Source of the DNA: VRUE01 sp035266685
Lineage (GTDB): Bacteria; Actinomycetota; Thermoleophilia; Solirubrobacterales; 70-9
DNA length: 28,603 nucleotides
Assembly (NCBI GenBank): GCA_035266685.1
Contig: DATFMX010000142.1
Coordinates: 1 to 28,603 of the forward strand
Direction of reading: 5' to 3'
Each line of letters begins with the position of its first letter. Within the stretch, counting starts at the first letter, position 1. The notes below the pieces were generated by a model that was not told the DNA's origin, made no database searches, and saw only the letters and a program-made list of their open reading frames with translations. Made by a program: the position numbers and the translations under genes. Shown here piece after piece: positions 7,074-13,816 of this stretch.

Positions 7074-7118
7074 CGCGGTCGAGGTTTGAACCGCATAACG
7101 GCCCAAACCTCTACCGCG
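7074..7118. repeat. Inverted repeat between ygfZ and mntR
   Basis: 15-nt arms (CGCGGTCGAGGTTTG and its near-complement; 14 of 15 pair) surround a 15-nt centre with a nested CCG/CGG pair. It sits between divergent genes, so it cannot be a simple 3' terminator. It could be an operator or a bidirectional RNA hairpin. Confidence 0.6.
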
Positions 7119-7138
7119 GCCGGGTGGTGGGCGCCTGT

Positions 7139-7154
7139 TTTAGATATGTCAAAC
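7139..7154 (+). promoter_or_regulatory. Operator-like box 1 upstream of mntR
   Basis: TTTAGATATGTCAAAC is 12/16 identical to a second box exactly 19 bp downstream. It covers the likely -10 (TAGATA at 7141-7146). It is probably bound by the metalloregulator encoded next. Confidence 0.5.
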
Positions 7155-7157
7155 TCT

Positions 7158-7173
7158 TTTAGGCATGTCTAAA
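7158..7173 (+). promoter_or_regulatory. Operator-like box 2 overlapping the mntR start codon
   Basis: TTTAGGCATGTCTAAA is a near-perfect 16-bp palindrome; only one symmetric pair fails. It contains the ATG at 7165. Its size and A/T-rich ends fit DtxR/MntR operators, suggesting autoregulation and repression of mntRH. Confidence 0.6.
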
Positions 7174-7602
7174 CCTTCCGAGGCGATCGAGGACTACGCG
7201 AAGGCGATCTACGCGCTCTCGCGCGACCGCGCCGGGCCGGTGCTGAACGGCGAGGTGGCGGAGCGGCTCGGCGTCGCGCCGGCGACCGCGACCGCGATGC
7301 TGCAGAAGCTCGACGGGCTCGGCCTGGTCGAGTACCGGCCCTACCGGGGGGCGACGCTGACCCCGGCGGGCGAGAAGGTGGCGCTCGAGGTGATCCGCCA
7401 CCACCGCCTGATCGAGGCCTACCTCTCGGAGGCGCTGGGGATGCCCGACGACATGGTCCACGCCGAGGCGGAGGTGCTCGAGCACCACATCTCCGAGGAG
7501 CTCGAGGAGCTGATCGCGGCGAAGCTCGGCGAGCCGAGCCACGACCCGCACGGGATGCCGATCCCCGGGCCGGACCTGCGGCCCCCGCCCGAGCCGCGAT
7601 GA
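7165..7602 (+). CDS. mntR: DtxR/MntR-family metal-dependent transcriptional repressor
   Basis: A 145-residue DtxR-family regulator. An N-terminal winged helix (about residues 5-65) contains GEVAERLGVAPATATAMLQKLDGLGLVEY. A dimerisation/metal-binding domain follows, with HHRLIEAYLSEALGMPDDMVHAEAEVLEHHISEELEELI, written here as two abutting helices that hold the conserved His/Glu metal ligands. There is no C-terminal SH3 domain, as in short MntR-type members. The gene overlaps the Nramp transporter by 4 nt (ATGA), so it almost certainly senses Mn(II), with Fe(II) as the alternative. Two operator-like boxes cover its promoter and start. The last 20 residues are Pro-rich and probably disordered. 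Confidence 0.9.
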   Translation: MSKPSEAIEDYAKAIYALSRDRAGPVLNGEVAERLGVAPATATAMLQKLDGLGLVEYRPYRGATLTPAGEKVALEVIRHHRLIEAYLSEALGMPDDMVHAEAEVLEHHISEELEELIAAKLGEPSHDPHGMPIPGPDLRPPPEPR

Positions 7603-8921
7603 AGCTGCCCGAGGACCCGCCGCTGGTCGAGAAGGCCCCGACGGTCGAGGATGTCCTGCCCGGCGAGGCCGCCGTGGCGCTGGCGGCCCGCCGCTCGCTC
7701 GAGGGCCGCTCGCACGGGGTGCGCCGCATCTGGCCCTTCCTCGGGCCGGCCTTCGTCGCCGCCGTCGCCTACATCGACCCCGGCAACTTCGCCACCAACA
7801 TCGCCGGCGGCGCCAAGTACGGCTACCTGCTGCTCTGGGTCGTGCTGGCGGCCAACCTGATCGCGATGCTGGTGCAGACGCAATCGGCGAAGCTCGGCAT
7901 CGCCACCGGCAGCAACCTCGCCGAGCTCTGCCGCGAGACCTTCTCGCGCCGCACCTCGATCGGCCTCTGGCTGCAGGCCGAGGTGGTCGCGATGGCGACC
8001 GACATCGCCGAGGTGGTCGGCGCCGCGCTCGGGCTCAACCTGCTGTTCGGCATCCCGCTCTTCCCCGCCGGGCTGATCGCCGGCGCCGGCGCCTTCGCGA
8101 TCCTCGCCCTGCAGCAGATGGGCTTCCGCCGGCTCGAGGCGGGGATCACGGCGCTGGTCGGCGTCGTCGTCGCCTCCTTCGTGATCGAGCTCTTCCACGC
8201 CAAGCCCGACGCCGGCGAAGTCGCCAAGCACCTCGTCCTGCCCGGCTTCTCCGGCACCGAGAGCATCCTGCTCGCCACCGGGATCATCGGCGCGACGGTG
8301 ATGCCGCATGTCGTCTACCTGCACTCCGCCCTGACCCAGCGGCGGATCGTCGGCCGCGACGACGCGGAGAAGAAGCGCATCCTCGGCTTCGAGAAGGTCG
8401 ACGTGGTGATCGCCCTCTCGCTCGCCGGCCTGGTCAACCTCTCGATGATGATCGTCGCCGCGGCGCTCTTCCACGCCGGCGGCCTGACCGGGATCGACTC
8501 GATCGAAGGCGCCTTCGAAGGGCTCGAAACGCTCGTCTCCGGCAACGCCGCGACGATCTTCGGCGTCGCCCTGCTCGCCTCCGGCTTCGCCTCCTCCTCG
8601 GTCGGCACGATGGCCGGCCAGGTGGTCATGCAGGGCTTCATCCGCCGCTCGATCCCGCTCTTCCTGCGCCGCTCGCTGACCCTGGCGCCGGCGCTGGTCG
8701 TGCTCGCCGTCGGCTTCAACCCGACCGACGCGCTGGTGCTCAGCCAGGTCGTCCTCTCCTTCGGCATCCCCTTCGCCCTGGTGCCGCTGCTGATGCTGGC
8801 GCGGCGCCGCGACATCATGGGCGCCCTGGCGAACCCCGGCTGGCTGACCGCGCTCGCCGGCATCCTCGCGGCGCTGATCATCGCGCTCAACGTCTTCCTG
8901 ATCGCCGACCTGTTCCTCTAG
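7599..8921 (+). CDS. mntH: Nramp-family divalent metal (Mn2+) transporter
   Basis: A proton-coupled Mn2+/Fe2+ importer of the inner membrane. The 440-residue protein has about 11 hydrophobic segments. The first helix carries the DPGN metal motif (residues 60-63) and helix 6 the MPH motif (residues 235-237, MPHVVYLHSALTQRR); both form the substrate site in Nramp structures. The usual Asn after MPH is Val here. The N-terminal cytosolic tail of about 40 residues is acidic and longer than in E. coli MntH. The start ATG overlaps the mntR stop (ATGA), so expression is coupled to and presumably repressed with mntR. The stop codon doubles as the first bases of the -10 box of the next gene. Confidence 0.94.
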   Translation: MKLPEDPPLVEKAPTVEDVLPGEAAVALAARRSLEGRSHGVRRIWPFLGPAFVAAVAYIDPGNFATNIAGGAKYGYLLLWVVLAANLIAMLVQTQSAKLGIATGSNLAELCRETFSRRTSIGLWLQAEVVAMATDIAEVVGAALGLNLLFGIPLFPAGLIAGAGAFAILALQQMGFRRLEAGITALVGVVVASFVIELFHAKPDAGEVAKHLVLPGFSGTESILLATGIIGATVMPHVVYLHSALTQRRIVGRDDAEKKRILGFEKVDVVIALSLAGLVNLSMMIVAAALFHAGGLTGIDSIEGAFEGLETLVSGNAATIFGVALLASGFASSSVGTMAGQVVMQGFIRRSIPLFLRRSLTLAPALVVLAVGFNPTDALVLSQVVLSFGIPFALVPLLMLARRRDIMGALANPGWLTALAGILAALIIALNVFLIADLFL

Positions 8922-8924
8922 GCT
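8919..8924 (+). promoter_or_regulatory. -10 box built on the mntH stop codon
   Basis: TAGGCT uses the TAG stop of mntH (8919-8921). It is followed by 7 nt and then ATG 8932. The downstream gene can thus be transcribed independently of Mn control. Confidence 0.55.
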
Positions 8925-8931
8925 TGCGGCG

Positions 8932-9294
8932 ATGGGCCTGGCCGCCGACTTCAAGCAGCTGCTCGACTCGCTCCCGCCCGACTGGACGGACCTCGAGGTC
9001 GACCTGCGGATCGACGACGAGAGCCACTACGTCGACACGGCGGTGGCGCTGAGCCAGGTCAACGCCCAGCCCTACTCGGAAGCCGATTGGGACTGGCGGC
9101 TGCTCGTCGCCCACAGCTTCGGCCACGCCGCCGCGGCGCAGAGCGTCGCCGGCGTTCTGGAGAAGCTCGACGCCGAAGGCACGACCGGCGAGATGCAGGT
9201 GCGCGAGGTGCGCGAGGGGCGCTCCGAGGTCGTGCAGATGTGGGGCCGCCCGGAGAGCGTGCGCGAAGAGTTCCGCCAGCGCCGCGCGATCTAG
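8932..9294 (+). CDS. Conserved-looking hypothetical protein, 120 aa
   Basis: A small acidic soluble protein with no signal peptide or membrane segment. It reads as helix-rich at the N-terminus (ADFKQLLDSLPPDWTDLEVDLRIDD), followed by an SHYVDTAVALSQVNAQPYSEADWDW region and a charged C-terminal tail ending in EEFRQRRAI. No family recognised. Codon use matches its neighbours. It starts at ATG 8932, 7 nt after the TAGGCT box. Its TAG stop overlaps the GTG of the next gene (TAGTG), suggesting translational coupling, so the two small proteins may work together. Confidence 0.72.
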   Translation: MGLAADFKQLLDSLPPDWTDLEVDLRIDDESHYVDTAVALSQVNAQPYSEADWDWRLLVAHSFGHAAAAQSVAGVLEKLDAEGTTGEMQVREVREGRSEVVQMWGRPESVREEFRQRRAI

Positions 9295-9617
9295 TGGCCA
9301 GAGTCGTCGCCGTCGCGCCCGACCTGCTGTTCGGCAGCAAGATCGAAGCGATGCTTTCGGCGGCGGGCCACGAGGTGACGCTTGCGCCGGCTCTGGCGGA
9401 AGCTCCGCTCGAAGCGGCAGATCTCCTCGTCGCCGACCTCGACAGCGAGAACCCGGAAGCTCTCGTGGGCCTCGGCATCCCGGTCCTCGGCTACTACTCG
9501 CATGTCAACGTCGAGACCAAGCGGGCCGCCGACGCGGCTGGCATCGACCTGGCGGTTCCGCGGTCGCGTATGGCCCGCGAGCTGCCGCAGCTGGCGCAGA
9601 AGCTCCTAGCCGCTTAG
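9294..9617 (+). CDS. Hypothetical protein with receiver-like alpha/beta pattern, 107 aa
   Basis: The start is GTG 9294, which shares a base with the stop of the preceding gene. The sequence alternates hydrophobic strands and helices: ARVVAVAPDLLFGSKIEAML, then EAADLLVADLD, GIPVLGYYSHV, and AAGIDLAVPRSRMARELPQL. This pattern resembles a response-regulator receiver or flavodoxin-like fold. No kinase partner or output domain is seen, and a true phospho-acceptor cannot be claimed. The 3' end overlaps the end of the convergent binding-protein gene by 12 nt. An upstream extension in the same frame would overlap the preceding gene almost entirely and was rejected. Confidence 0.65.
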   Translation: MARVVAVAPDLLFGSKIEAMLSAAGHEVTLAPALAEAPLEAADLLVADLDSENPEALVGLGIPVLGYYSHVNVETKRAADAAGIDLAVPRSRMARELPQLAQKLLAA

Positions 9618-10565
9618 CCGGAAGGCTTCGTTCACATCCAGCGGTCGCTTCAGCAGGCCGTGCTCGAGGTCCCAGGCCGCCCATTCGCGCAGCACCGCCG
9701 GGTCGAACGGCGCCGGCCTCAGGTCGGGCAGCAGCGCCCGCAGCTGCGCCGCCTGGTCGCCGCGATCGAGGCTGGGGACTTCGGCCAGCAGGTCGTCGAG
9801 GCCGCGCCGCGGATGCGCCGTGACGAATTCGTAGCCTTCGCTCGTCGCGGCGAGCATCGAGTCGACGAGGCCCGCTTCGCGTTCGATCGTCTCCTGCGAG
9901 GCGGTCAGGACGAGCTCGGGGTAGGGCGGTGCCCCGTAGTGGTCGAGTTTGAAGATCCGCACCGGGACGCCCTGGCGCCGCAGCGCCACGCCCTCGGCGT
10001 TCCAGAATCCGGTCGCCGCGTCGACCTTGCCGGCGGCCAGCGAGGCGACCGCGTCGAAGCCGATCGTCACCCGGCGCACGCGGCTCGGCTCGCCGCCGTC
10101 GGCGCTCACCTCGGAGTCGACCAGGGCTTCGTCGGAGGGCAGGCCGGTGACGCCGGCCGTGCGCCCCGCGAGGTCGCGCGGGCGCCGCACCGGGCCGTCG
10201 GCGCGGGCGATCAGCGCCGCCAGCGGTCGCTGCACGATCGGCATCGCGCCGACCACCTCGAGGCCGCGCTCGCGGGCGATCCCGAGGTCGTGGAGGTCGA
10301 GGATCGCGAAGTCGGCGCGGCCGGAGGCGAGCAGCTTCGGCGCGGCGGTCGATTCGCCCGGCTGGCGGATCGTCAGGTCGATTCCGGCTTCGCGGTAGTA
10401 GCCCTGGCGCCGCGCGGCGTAGATCCCGGAATGGACCGCGTTGGGCACGAAATCGAGCACGAGCGTCGCGCCCTGAGGCGCGCCCGGTTCAGCGCCATCC
10501 CCGCCGCAACCGGCCGCGCCGGCGAGCGACAGGGTGGCCGCCAGCAGCGCGACAACCCGTCTCAT
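9606..10565 (-). CDS. ABC transporter substrate-binding lipoprotein, NMT1/ThiY-like
   Basis: A 319-residue periplasmic-type binding protein of the NMT1/THI5-like family. The signal peptide MRRVVALLAATLSLAGAAGC puts the lipidated Cys at residue 20. The mature start, LVLDFVPNAVHSGIYAARRQGYYREAG, is the hallmark of proteins binding hydroxymethylpyrimidine or related precursors (it resembles D-W-x-P-N-x-x-H-x-G-x-Y in ThiY), though taurine/nitrate-type ligands cannot be excluded. Further family features are ASGRADFAILD and GFWNAEGVALRRQG. The start ATG 10565 was chosen for the signal peptide; the frame extends upstream to 10760 but without a signal. No permease or ATPase gene adjoins, so it is an orphan here. 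Divergent from the aquaporin. Confidence 0.85.
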   Translation of the reverse strand: MRRVVALLAATLSLAGAAGCGGDGAEPGAPQGATLVLDFVPNAVHSGIYAARRQGYYREAGIDLTIRQPGESTAAPKLLASGRADFAILDLHDLGIARERGLEVVGAMPIVQRPLAALIARADGPVRRPRDLAGRTAGVTGLPSDEALVDSEVSADGGEPSRVRRVTIGFDAVASLAAGKVDAATGFWNAEGVALRRQGVPVRIFKLDHYGAPPYPELVLTASQETIEREAGLVDSMLAATSEGYEFVTAHPRRGLDDLLAEVPSLDRGDQAAQLRALLPDLRPAPFDPAVLREWAAWDLEHGLLKRPLDVNEAFRLSG

Positions 10566-10592
10566 TCGAAAGGGAAAACTATTCAATCCCAG

Positions 10593-10617
10593 TTCCGGAT
10601 ACACTGCCGCCCCGGAA
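10593..10617. promoter_or_regulatory. Short inverted repeat in the thiY-like/aquaporin divergent region
   Basis: TTCCGG and CCGGAA (6-nt arms) flank a 13-nt centre that contains TACACT (10600-10605), a candidate -10 for the aquaporin gene. Possible operator; weak evidence. Confidence 0.3.
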
Positions 10618-10642
10618 ATCTGTACTAGGGAACGGGAATCAG

Positions 10643-10648
10643 AGGAGG
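10643..10648 (+). promoter_or_regulatory. Consensus ribosome binding site of the aquaporin gene
   Basis: AGGAGG lies 8 nt before GTG 10657. It fixes a GTG start and contrasts with the leaderless genes around it. Confidence 0.75.
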
Positions 10649-10656
10649 CATAACCA

Positions 10657-11415
10657 GTGCAGCAACGAGGACTTGCGGCATATCTCGCCGAGCTGATCGG
10701 CACTTTCTTGCTGGTGTTCTTCATCGCCAGCGTGGTCGTCCTGTTCGTGGCGACCGGCAACCAGGCTCAGTTCGGCTCCGACTATGCCGTGGTCGGCCTT
10801 GTCCAGGGGCTGGCGCTGTTCGGCGTGATCGTCATGTTCGGCGCGGTCAGCGGCGGGCACTTCAACCCGGCGGTGACGCTGGCGGCGGCCGTGATCAAAC
10901 GGATCTCGCCGGTTGACGCGCTGATCTACATGCTCGCCCAGCTCTCCGGCGGTGTGCTCGGCGCGCTGCTGGTCAAGGGGCTGCTGGTCGACGAGGGTCG
11001 TGCGTCGCACTACGGCGCACCGGAAGTGACCGGCCTGCTCGGCGGCAACTTCCAGGGCGCGATCATCGAGGCGATCGGCGTCTTCTGCCTCGTCCTCGTG
11101 ATCCTCGCCGCGGTCTACTCGAAGAAGAGCCTCAAGGACTGGGCGCCGCTGGCGATCGGCACGACCTTCGTCTTCATCGTCATGGTCGGCGGCCCGCTGA
11201 GCGGCGGCTCGTTCAACCCCGCCCGCTGGTTCGGCACCGCCCTGGTCGGCAACGAGTGGGGAGGAGTCTGGCCCTACGTCGTCGGCCCGATCGTCGGCTC
11301 GCTGCTTGCCGCGGGCGTCTTCCAGTTCATCCTCGAGCCGGGCGGCAAGTCGCCGACCGAGCCGCCCGAGCGCGTCAAAGCGCCCGGCGCGCCGAAACCC
11401 GGCTCGGCTGCCTGA
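10657..11415 (+). CDS. Aquaporin/MIP-family channel
   Basis: A six-helix channel of 252 residues for water or small neutral solutes. Both pore half-helices carry intact NPA motifs: HFNPAV (Asn70) and SFNPAR (Asn187, with the constriction Arg190). Counting back from the NPA Asn as in AqpZ puts Gln50 where AqpZ has Phe43, Val175 where it has His174 and Gly184 where it has Thr183. The predicted filter Q/V/G/R fits neither the water type (F/H/T/R) nor the glycerol type (W/G/F/R). The C-terminal tail of about 25 residues is Pro-rich and cytosolic. The GTG start has a consensus AGGAGG. The substrate is unknown; a wider pore is an inference. Confidence 0.92.
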   Translation: MQQRGLAAYLAELIGTFLLVFFIASVVVLFVATGNQAQFGSDYAVVGLVQGLALFGVIVMFGAVSGGHFNPAVTLAAAVIKRISPVDALIYMLAQLSGGVLGALLVKGLLVDEGRASHYGAPEVTGLLGGNFQGAIIEAIGVFCLVLVILAAVYSKKSLKDWAPLAIGTTFVFIVMVGGPLSGGSFNPARWFGTALVGNEWGGVWPYVVGPIVGSLLAAGVFQFILEPGGKSPTEPPERVKAPGAPKPGSAA

Positions 11416-11438
11416 GCGCGGCCATCCTCTGATTCTCA

Positions 11439-11467
11439 CGCCGCCGGGCCCACGTGGCCCGGCGGCG
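11439..11467. terminator. GC-rich hairpin after the aquaporin gene
   Basis: 12-nt arms (CGCCGCCGGGCC and complement) enclose a 5-nt CACGT loop, 23 nt past the aquaporin stop. There is no T-tract. It probably ends or stabilises the upstream mRNA before the fbiC promoter. Confidence 0.5.
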
Positions 11468-11482
11468 GCCTGCCCGCAGTAG

Positions 11483-11488
11483 TAGCTT
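11483..11488 (+). promoter_or_regulatory. -10 box of fbiC, leaderless geometry
   Basis: TAGCTT is followed by 7 nt and then GTG 11496. It supports this start over an in-frame GTG at 11454. Confidence 0.5.
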
Positions 11489-11495
11489 GAGCCCC

Positions 11496-13760
11496 GTGCG
11501 CCGGGTCACCTTCTCGCGGAACTACACGCTCTCGCTGTCCCGTACCTGCCAGTGCTACTGCAAGTACTGCGCCTTCGCGACTCGGCAGGCGCATATCCAC
11601 TCGCCCGAGGCGGTCGAACGCAAGCTCGACGAGGCCGAGCGACGCAACGCCAAGGAGCTTCTGGTGCTCACCGGCGAGCGCCCCGAGGTCAACCCGGAGG
11701 TGGCCGCCAAGCTCTCCGAGTGGGGGCACGAGGACTTCACCTCCTACGTCGTCTGGAGCTGCGAGCGGGCCTTGGAGCGCGGCATCCTGCCGCACACCAA
11801 CATCGGCGTGCTCAGCTCCGAGGACCTGGCGCGCCTGCGGGAGGTGACCGCTTCGCAAGGGCTGATGCTGGAGTCGACCTCGGAGCGGCTGATGGACACG
11901 GTCCACGCCGGCTCGCCGACCAAGCATCCGGCCAAGCGCCTGGCGACGATCGAGGCCGCCGGCGAGCTCAAGATCCCGTTCACCAGCGGCATCCTGGTCG
12001 GCATCGGTGAGACGGACGACGAGCAAATCGAGTCGTTGGAAGCCCTGGCAGACCTCCACCGCGAGTACGGCCACCTCCAGGAGGTCATCCTGCAGAACTT
12101 CGTCCCGCATCCGCGCTACTACGGCCAGGAAGTGGCCGACATCGCCGACCACGCTTCGCGCTTGCGGTGGGGGGGCGCCGGGGACCCCTCCGCCGGAAAC
12201 CGTACGTTGGGCGGGGGTTCGGAGCCGGGGGGAAGGCAATACCCAGAGCTTCCGTCGGAGGGGTCCCCGGCGCCCCGTCCGGCGTGGGCCACGCCGATCT
12301 CCGTGGGTGACATCAAGCGGTTGATCAAGGAGTGCAAGAGGTTGATGCCCGATGTGGGCATTCAAGTACCGCCGAACCTTTCGGAGGCGTGGGCAGAGCT
12401 CGTAGAGGCCGGGGCCACCGATCTCGGGGGGCTGTCGGCGAACGGCGATCACATCTCTCCGGAGGACCCGTTCCCGTCGCCGCACCAGGTGCGCAAGGAG
12501 CTGGCGCCCAAGGGCTACGCGCTGACCGAGCGGCTCTGCGTCTATCCGCAGTACATGGACCCCGAGTGGATGGAGCAGGGCGTGCTGGATGTCGTGAAGC
12601 TGAAGTACTGGAGCTTCATCCCGCGCAGAGGGTCGGGCCGGCGGAGCGAGGAGAAGATCGACGGGAAGCTGGCGCCCCGCGCTATCGAGAAGGGGCGCGA
12701 AGGCGAGGAGCTGACGGAGGACGAGCTGACCGCGCTGTTCGCCGAGACGCGGCCGGAGGCGATCGAGGAGATGCGGGTCGCGGCCGATGAGCTGCGGCAG
12801 GAGCTCGCGGGGGAGACGGCGACCTTCGTCGTCAACCGCAACATCAACTTCACCAACATCTGCGTCGTCGGCTGCGCCTTCTGCGGCTTCGGCCAGGGCA
12901 AGCGCTCGCCCGACGCCTACGAGGTCTCGGAGGAGGACTTCGCCGCGCGGATCCGCGAAGCGGTCGAGTTCGGCGCGACCGAGCTCTGCATGCAGGGCGG
13001 CATCCACCCGGACCTGACCCTGGAGGAGTACGGCAAGTGGCTGCGCCTGGCGAAGGAGGTGGCGCCGCAGCTGCACCTGCACGCCTACTCGCCGATGGAG
13101 GTCCACTACATGTGCGAGCGCTCGGGCAAGCCGCCCGAGCAGGTGTTCGAATACCTGGTCGAGTGCGGGCTCGGCTCGACGCCGGGCACCGCGGCCGAGG
13201 TGCTCGACGACGGGGTGCGCCAGCGGATCTCGCCGAACAAGCTGCCGGCCGATCGCTGGGTGGAGATCGTCGAAGCCTCGCACCGCGCCGGGCTGCGCTC
13301 GACCTCGACCGTGATGTTCGGCCACATCGAGGAGCCGCGCGAGCTGGCTCGCCACATGCGCGTCGTGCGGGCGCTGCAGGAGCGCACCGGCGGGATCACC
13401 GAGTTCGTGCCGCTCAGCTTCATCCCCTTCAACACGATGCTCGGCCGCACGCACGGGATCGAGGAGATCTCGGCGAGCGAGAACCTCAAGCACACGGCGG
13501 CCTTCCGGCTCGCGCTCGGCCGCACGATCCCCAACCTGCAGGCGAGCTGGGTGAAGATGGGGTTGGAGGCGGCGACCGAGGCGCTGCGCTGGGGCGTCAA
13601 CGACCTCGGCGGCACGCTGATGGAGGAGAACATCTCCCGCATGGCGGGGTCGCAGCATGGCGTGCGGCTCGAGCCCGAGCAGCTGATCGGGGCGGCGCGG
13701 GCGGCGGGCAGGACGCCGGCCCAGCGGACGACGCTCTACGAGGTCGTAGAGACGTACTGA
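11496..13760 (+). CDS. fbiC: Bifunctional FO synthase FbiC (CofG-CofH fusion) with an in-frame palindromic insertion
   Basis: Makes the deazaflavin FO from tyrosine and the ribityl-diaminouracil of riboflavin synthesis; first committed step to F420. The 754-residue protein has two radical-SAM modules in actinobacterial order. The CofG-like half has CxxxCxxC at Cys18, Cys22 and Cys25 (CQCYCKYC). The CofH-like half has Cys456, Cys460 and Cys463 (CVVGCAFC). Other landmarks are LVLTGERPEVN, GILVGIGET, QVPPNLSEAW, FCGFGQGKRSPDAY, LCMQGGIHPDL, SPMEVHYM and LGGTLMEENISRMAG. Residues about 226-261 (GDPSAGNRTLGGG and on to SEGSPAP) are a Gly/Pro/Ser-rich insertion. It is encoded by a 105-bp palindrome and has less GC-biased codons (AGG, CAA, CCA, CTT, TTG) than its flanks. 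GTG 11496 is chosen from the promoter and because the family N-terminus begins just before FSRNYTLSLSRTC. The rest of the F420 genes lie 1.8 kb downstream on the other strand. Confidence 0.95.
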   Translation: MRRVTFSRNYTLSLSRTCQCYCKYCAFATRQAHIHSPEAVERKLDEAERRNAKELLVLTGERPEVNPEVAAKLSEWGHEDFTSYVVWSCERALERGILPHTNIGVLSSEDLARLREVTASQGLMLESTSERLMDTVHAGSPTKHPAKRLATIEAAGELKIPFTSGILVGIGETDDEQIESLEALADLHREYGHLQEVILQNFVPHPRYYGQEVADIADHASRLRWGGAGDPSAGNRTLGGGSEPGGRQYPELPSEGSPAPRPAWATPISVGDIKRLIKECKRLMPDVGIQVPPNLSEAWAELVEAGATDLGGLSANGDHISPEDPFPSPHQVRKELAPKGYALTERLCVYPQYMDPEWMEQGVLDVVKLKYWSFIPRRGSGRRSEEKIDGKLAPRAIEKGREGEELTEDELTALFAETRPEAIEEMRVAADELRQELAGETATFVVNRNINFTNICVVGCAFCGFGQGKRSPDAYEVSEEDFAARIREAVEFGATELCMQGGIHPDLTLEEYGKWLRLAKEVAPQLHLHAYSPMEVHYMCERSGKPPEQVFEYLVECGLGSTPGTAAEVLDDGVRQRISPNKLPADRWVEIVEASHRAGLRSTSTVMFGHIEEPRELARHMRVVRALQERTGGITEFVPLSFIPFNTMLGRTHGIEEISASENLKHTAAFRLALGRTIPNLQASWVKMGLEAATEALRWGVNDLGGTLMEENISRMAGSQHGVRLEPEQLIGAARAAGRTPAQRTTLYEVVETY
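12172..12276. repeat. Palindromic element embedded in fbiC
   Basis: The left arm (12172-12197) and right arm (12251-12276) are 26 nt each and complementary except at one position. The core is GGGGCGCCGGGGACCCCTCC. They enclose a 53-nt loop. The unit of about 105 bp keeps the reading frame and adds about 35 residues to the CofG half. No other copy is in this window. It resembles protein-coding palindromic elements known from Rickettsia in form, not in sequence. Confidence 0.75.
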
Positions 13761-13804
13761 GGCGGCGGGCCGAATTGCCCCTGGCCGGATGTTCGATCTG
13801 GCGC

Positions 13805-13810
13805 TAGAGT
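13805..13810 (+). promoter_or_regulatory. -10 box pointing to an ATC codon
   Basis: TAGAGT is followed by GCCCGC (6 nt) and then ATC at 13817, in frame with the downstream membrane-protein gene. The spacing equals that of other leaderless starts here. Confidence 0.4.
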
Positions 13811-13816
13811 GCCCGC

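Noticed and set aside
10566..10656. TPP riboswitch upstream of the ThiY-like gene
   Set aside because: The region is short and no conserved CTGAGA-type TPP core could be found.
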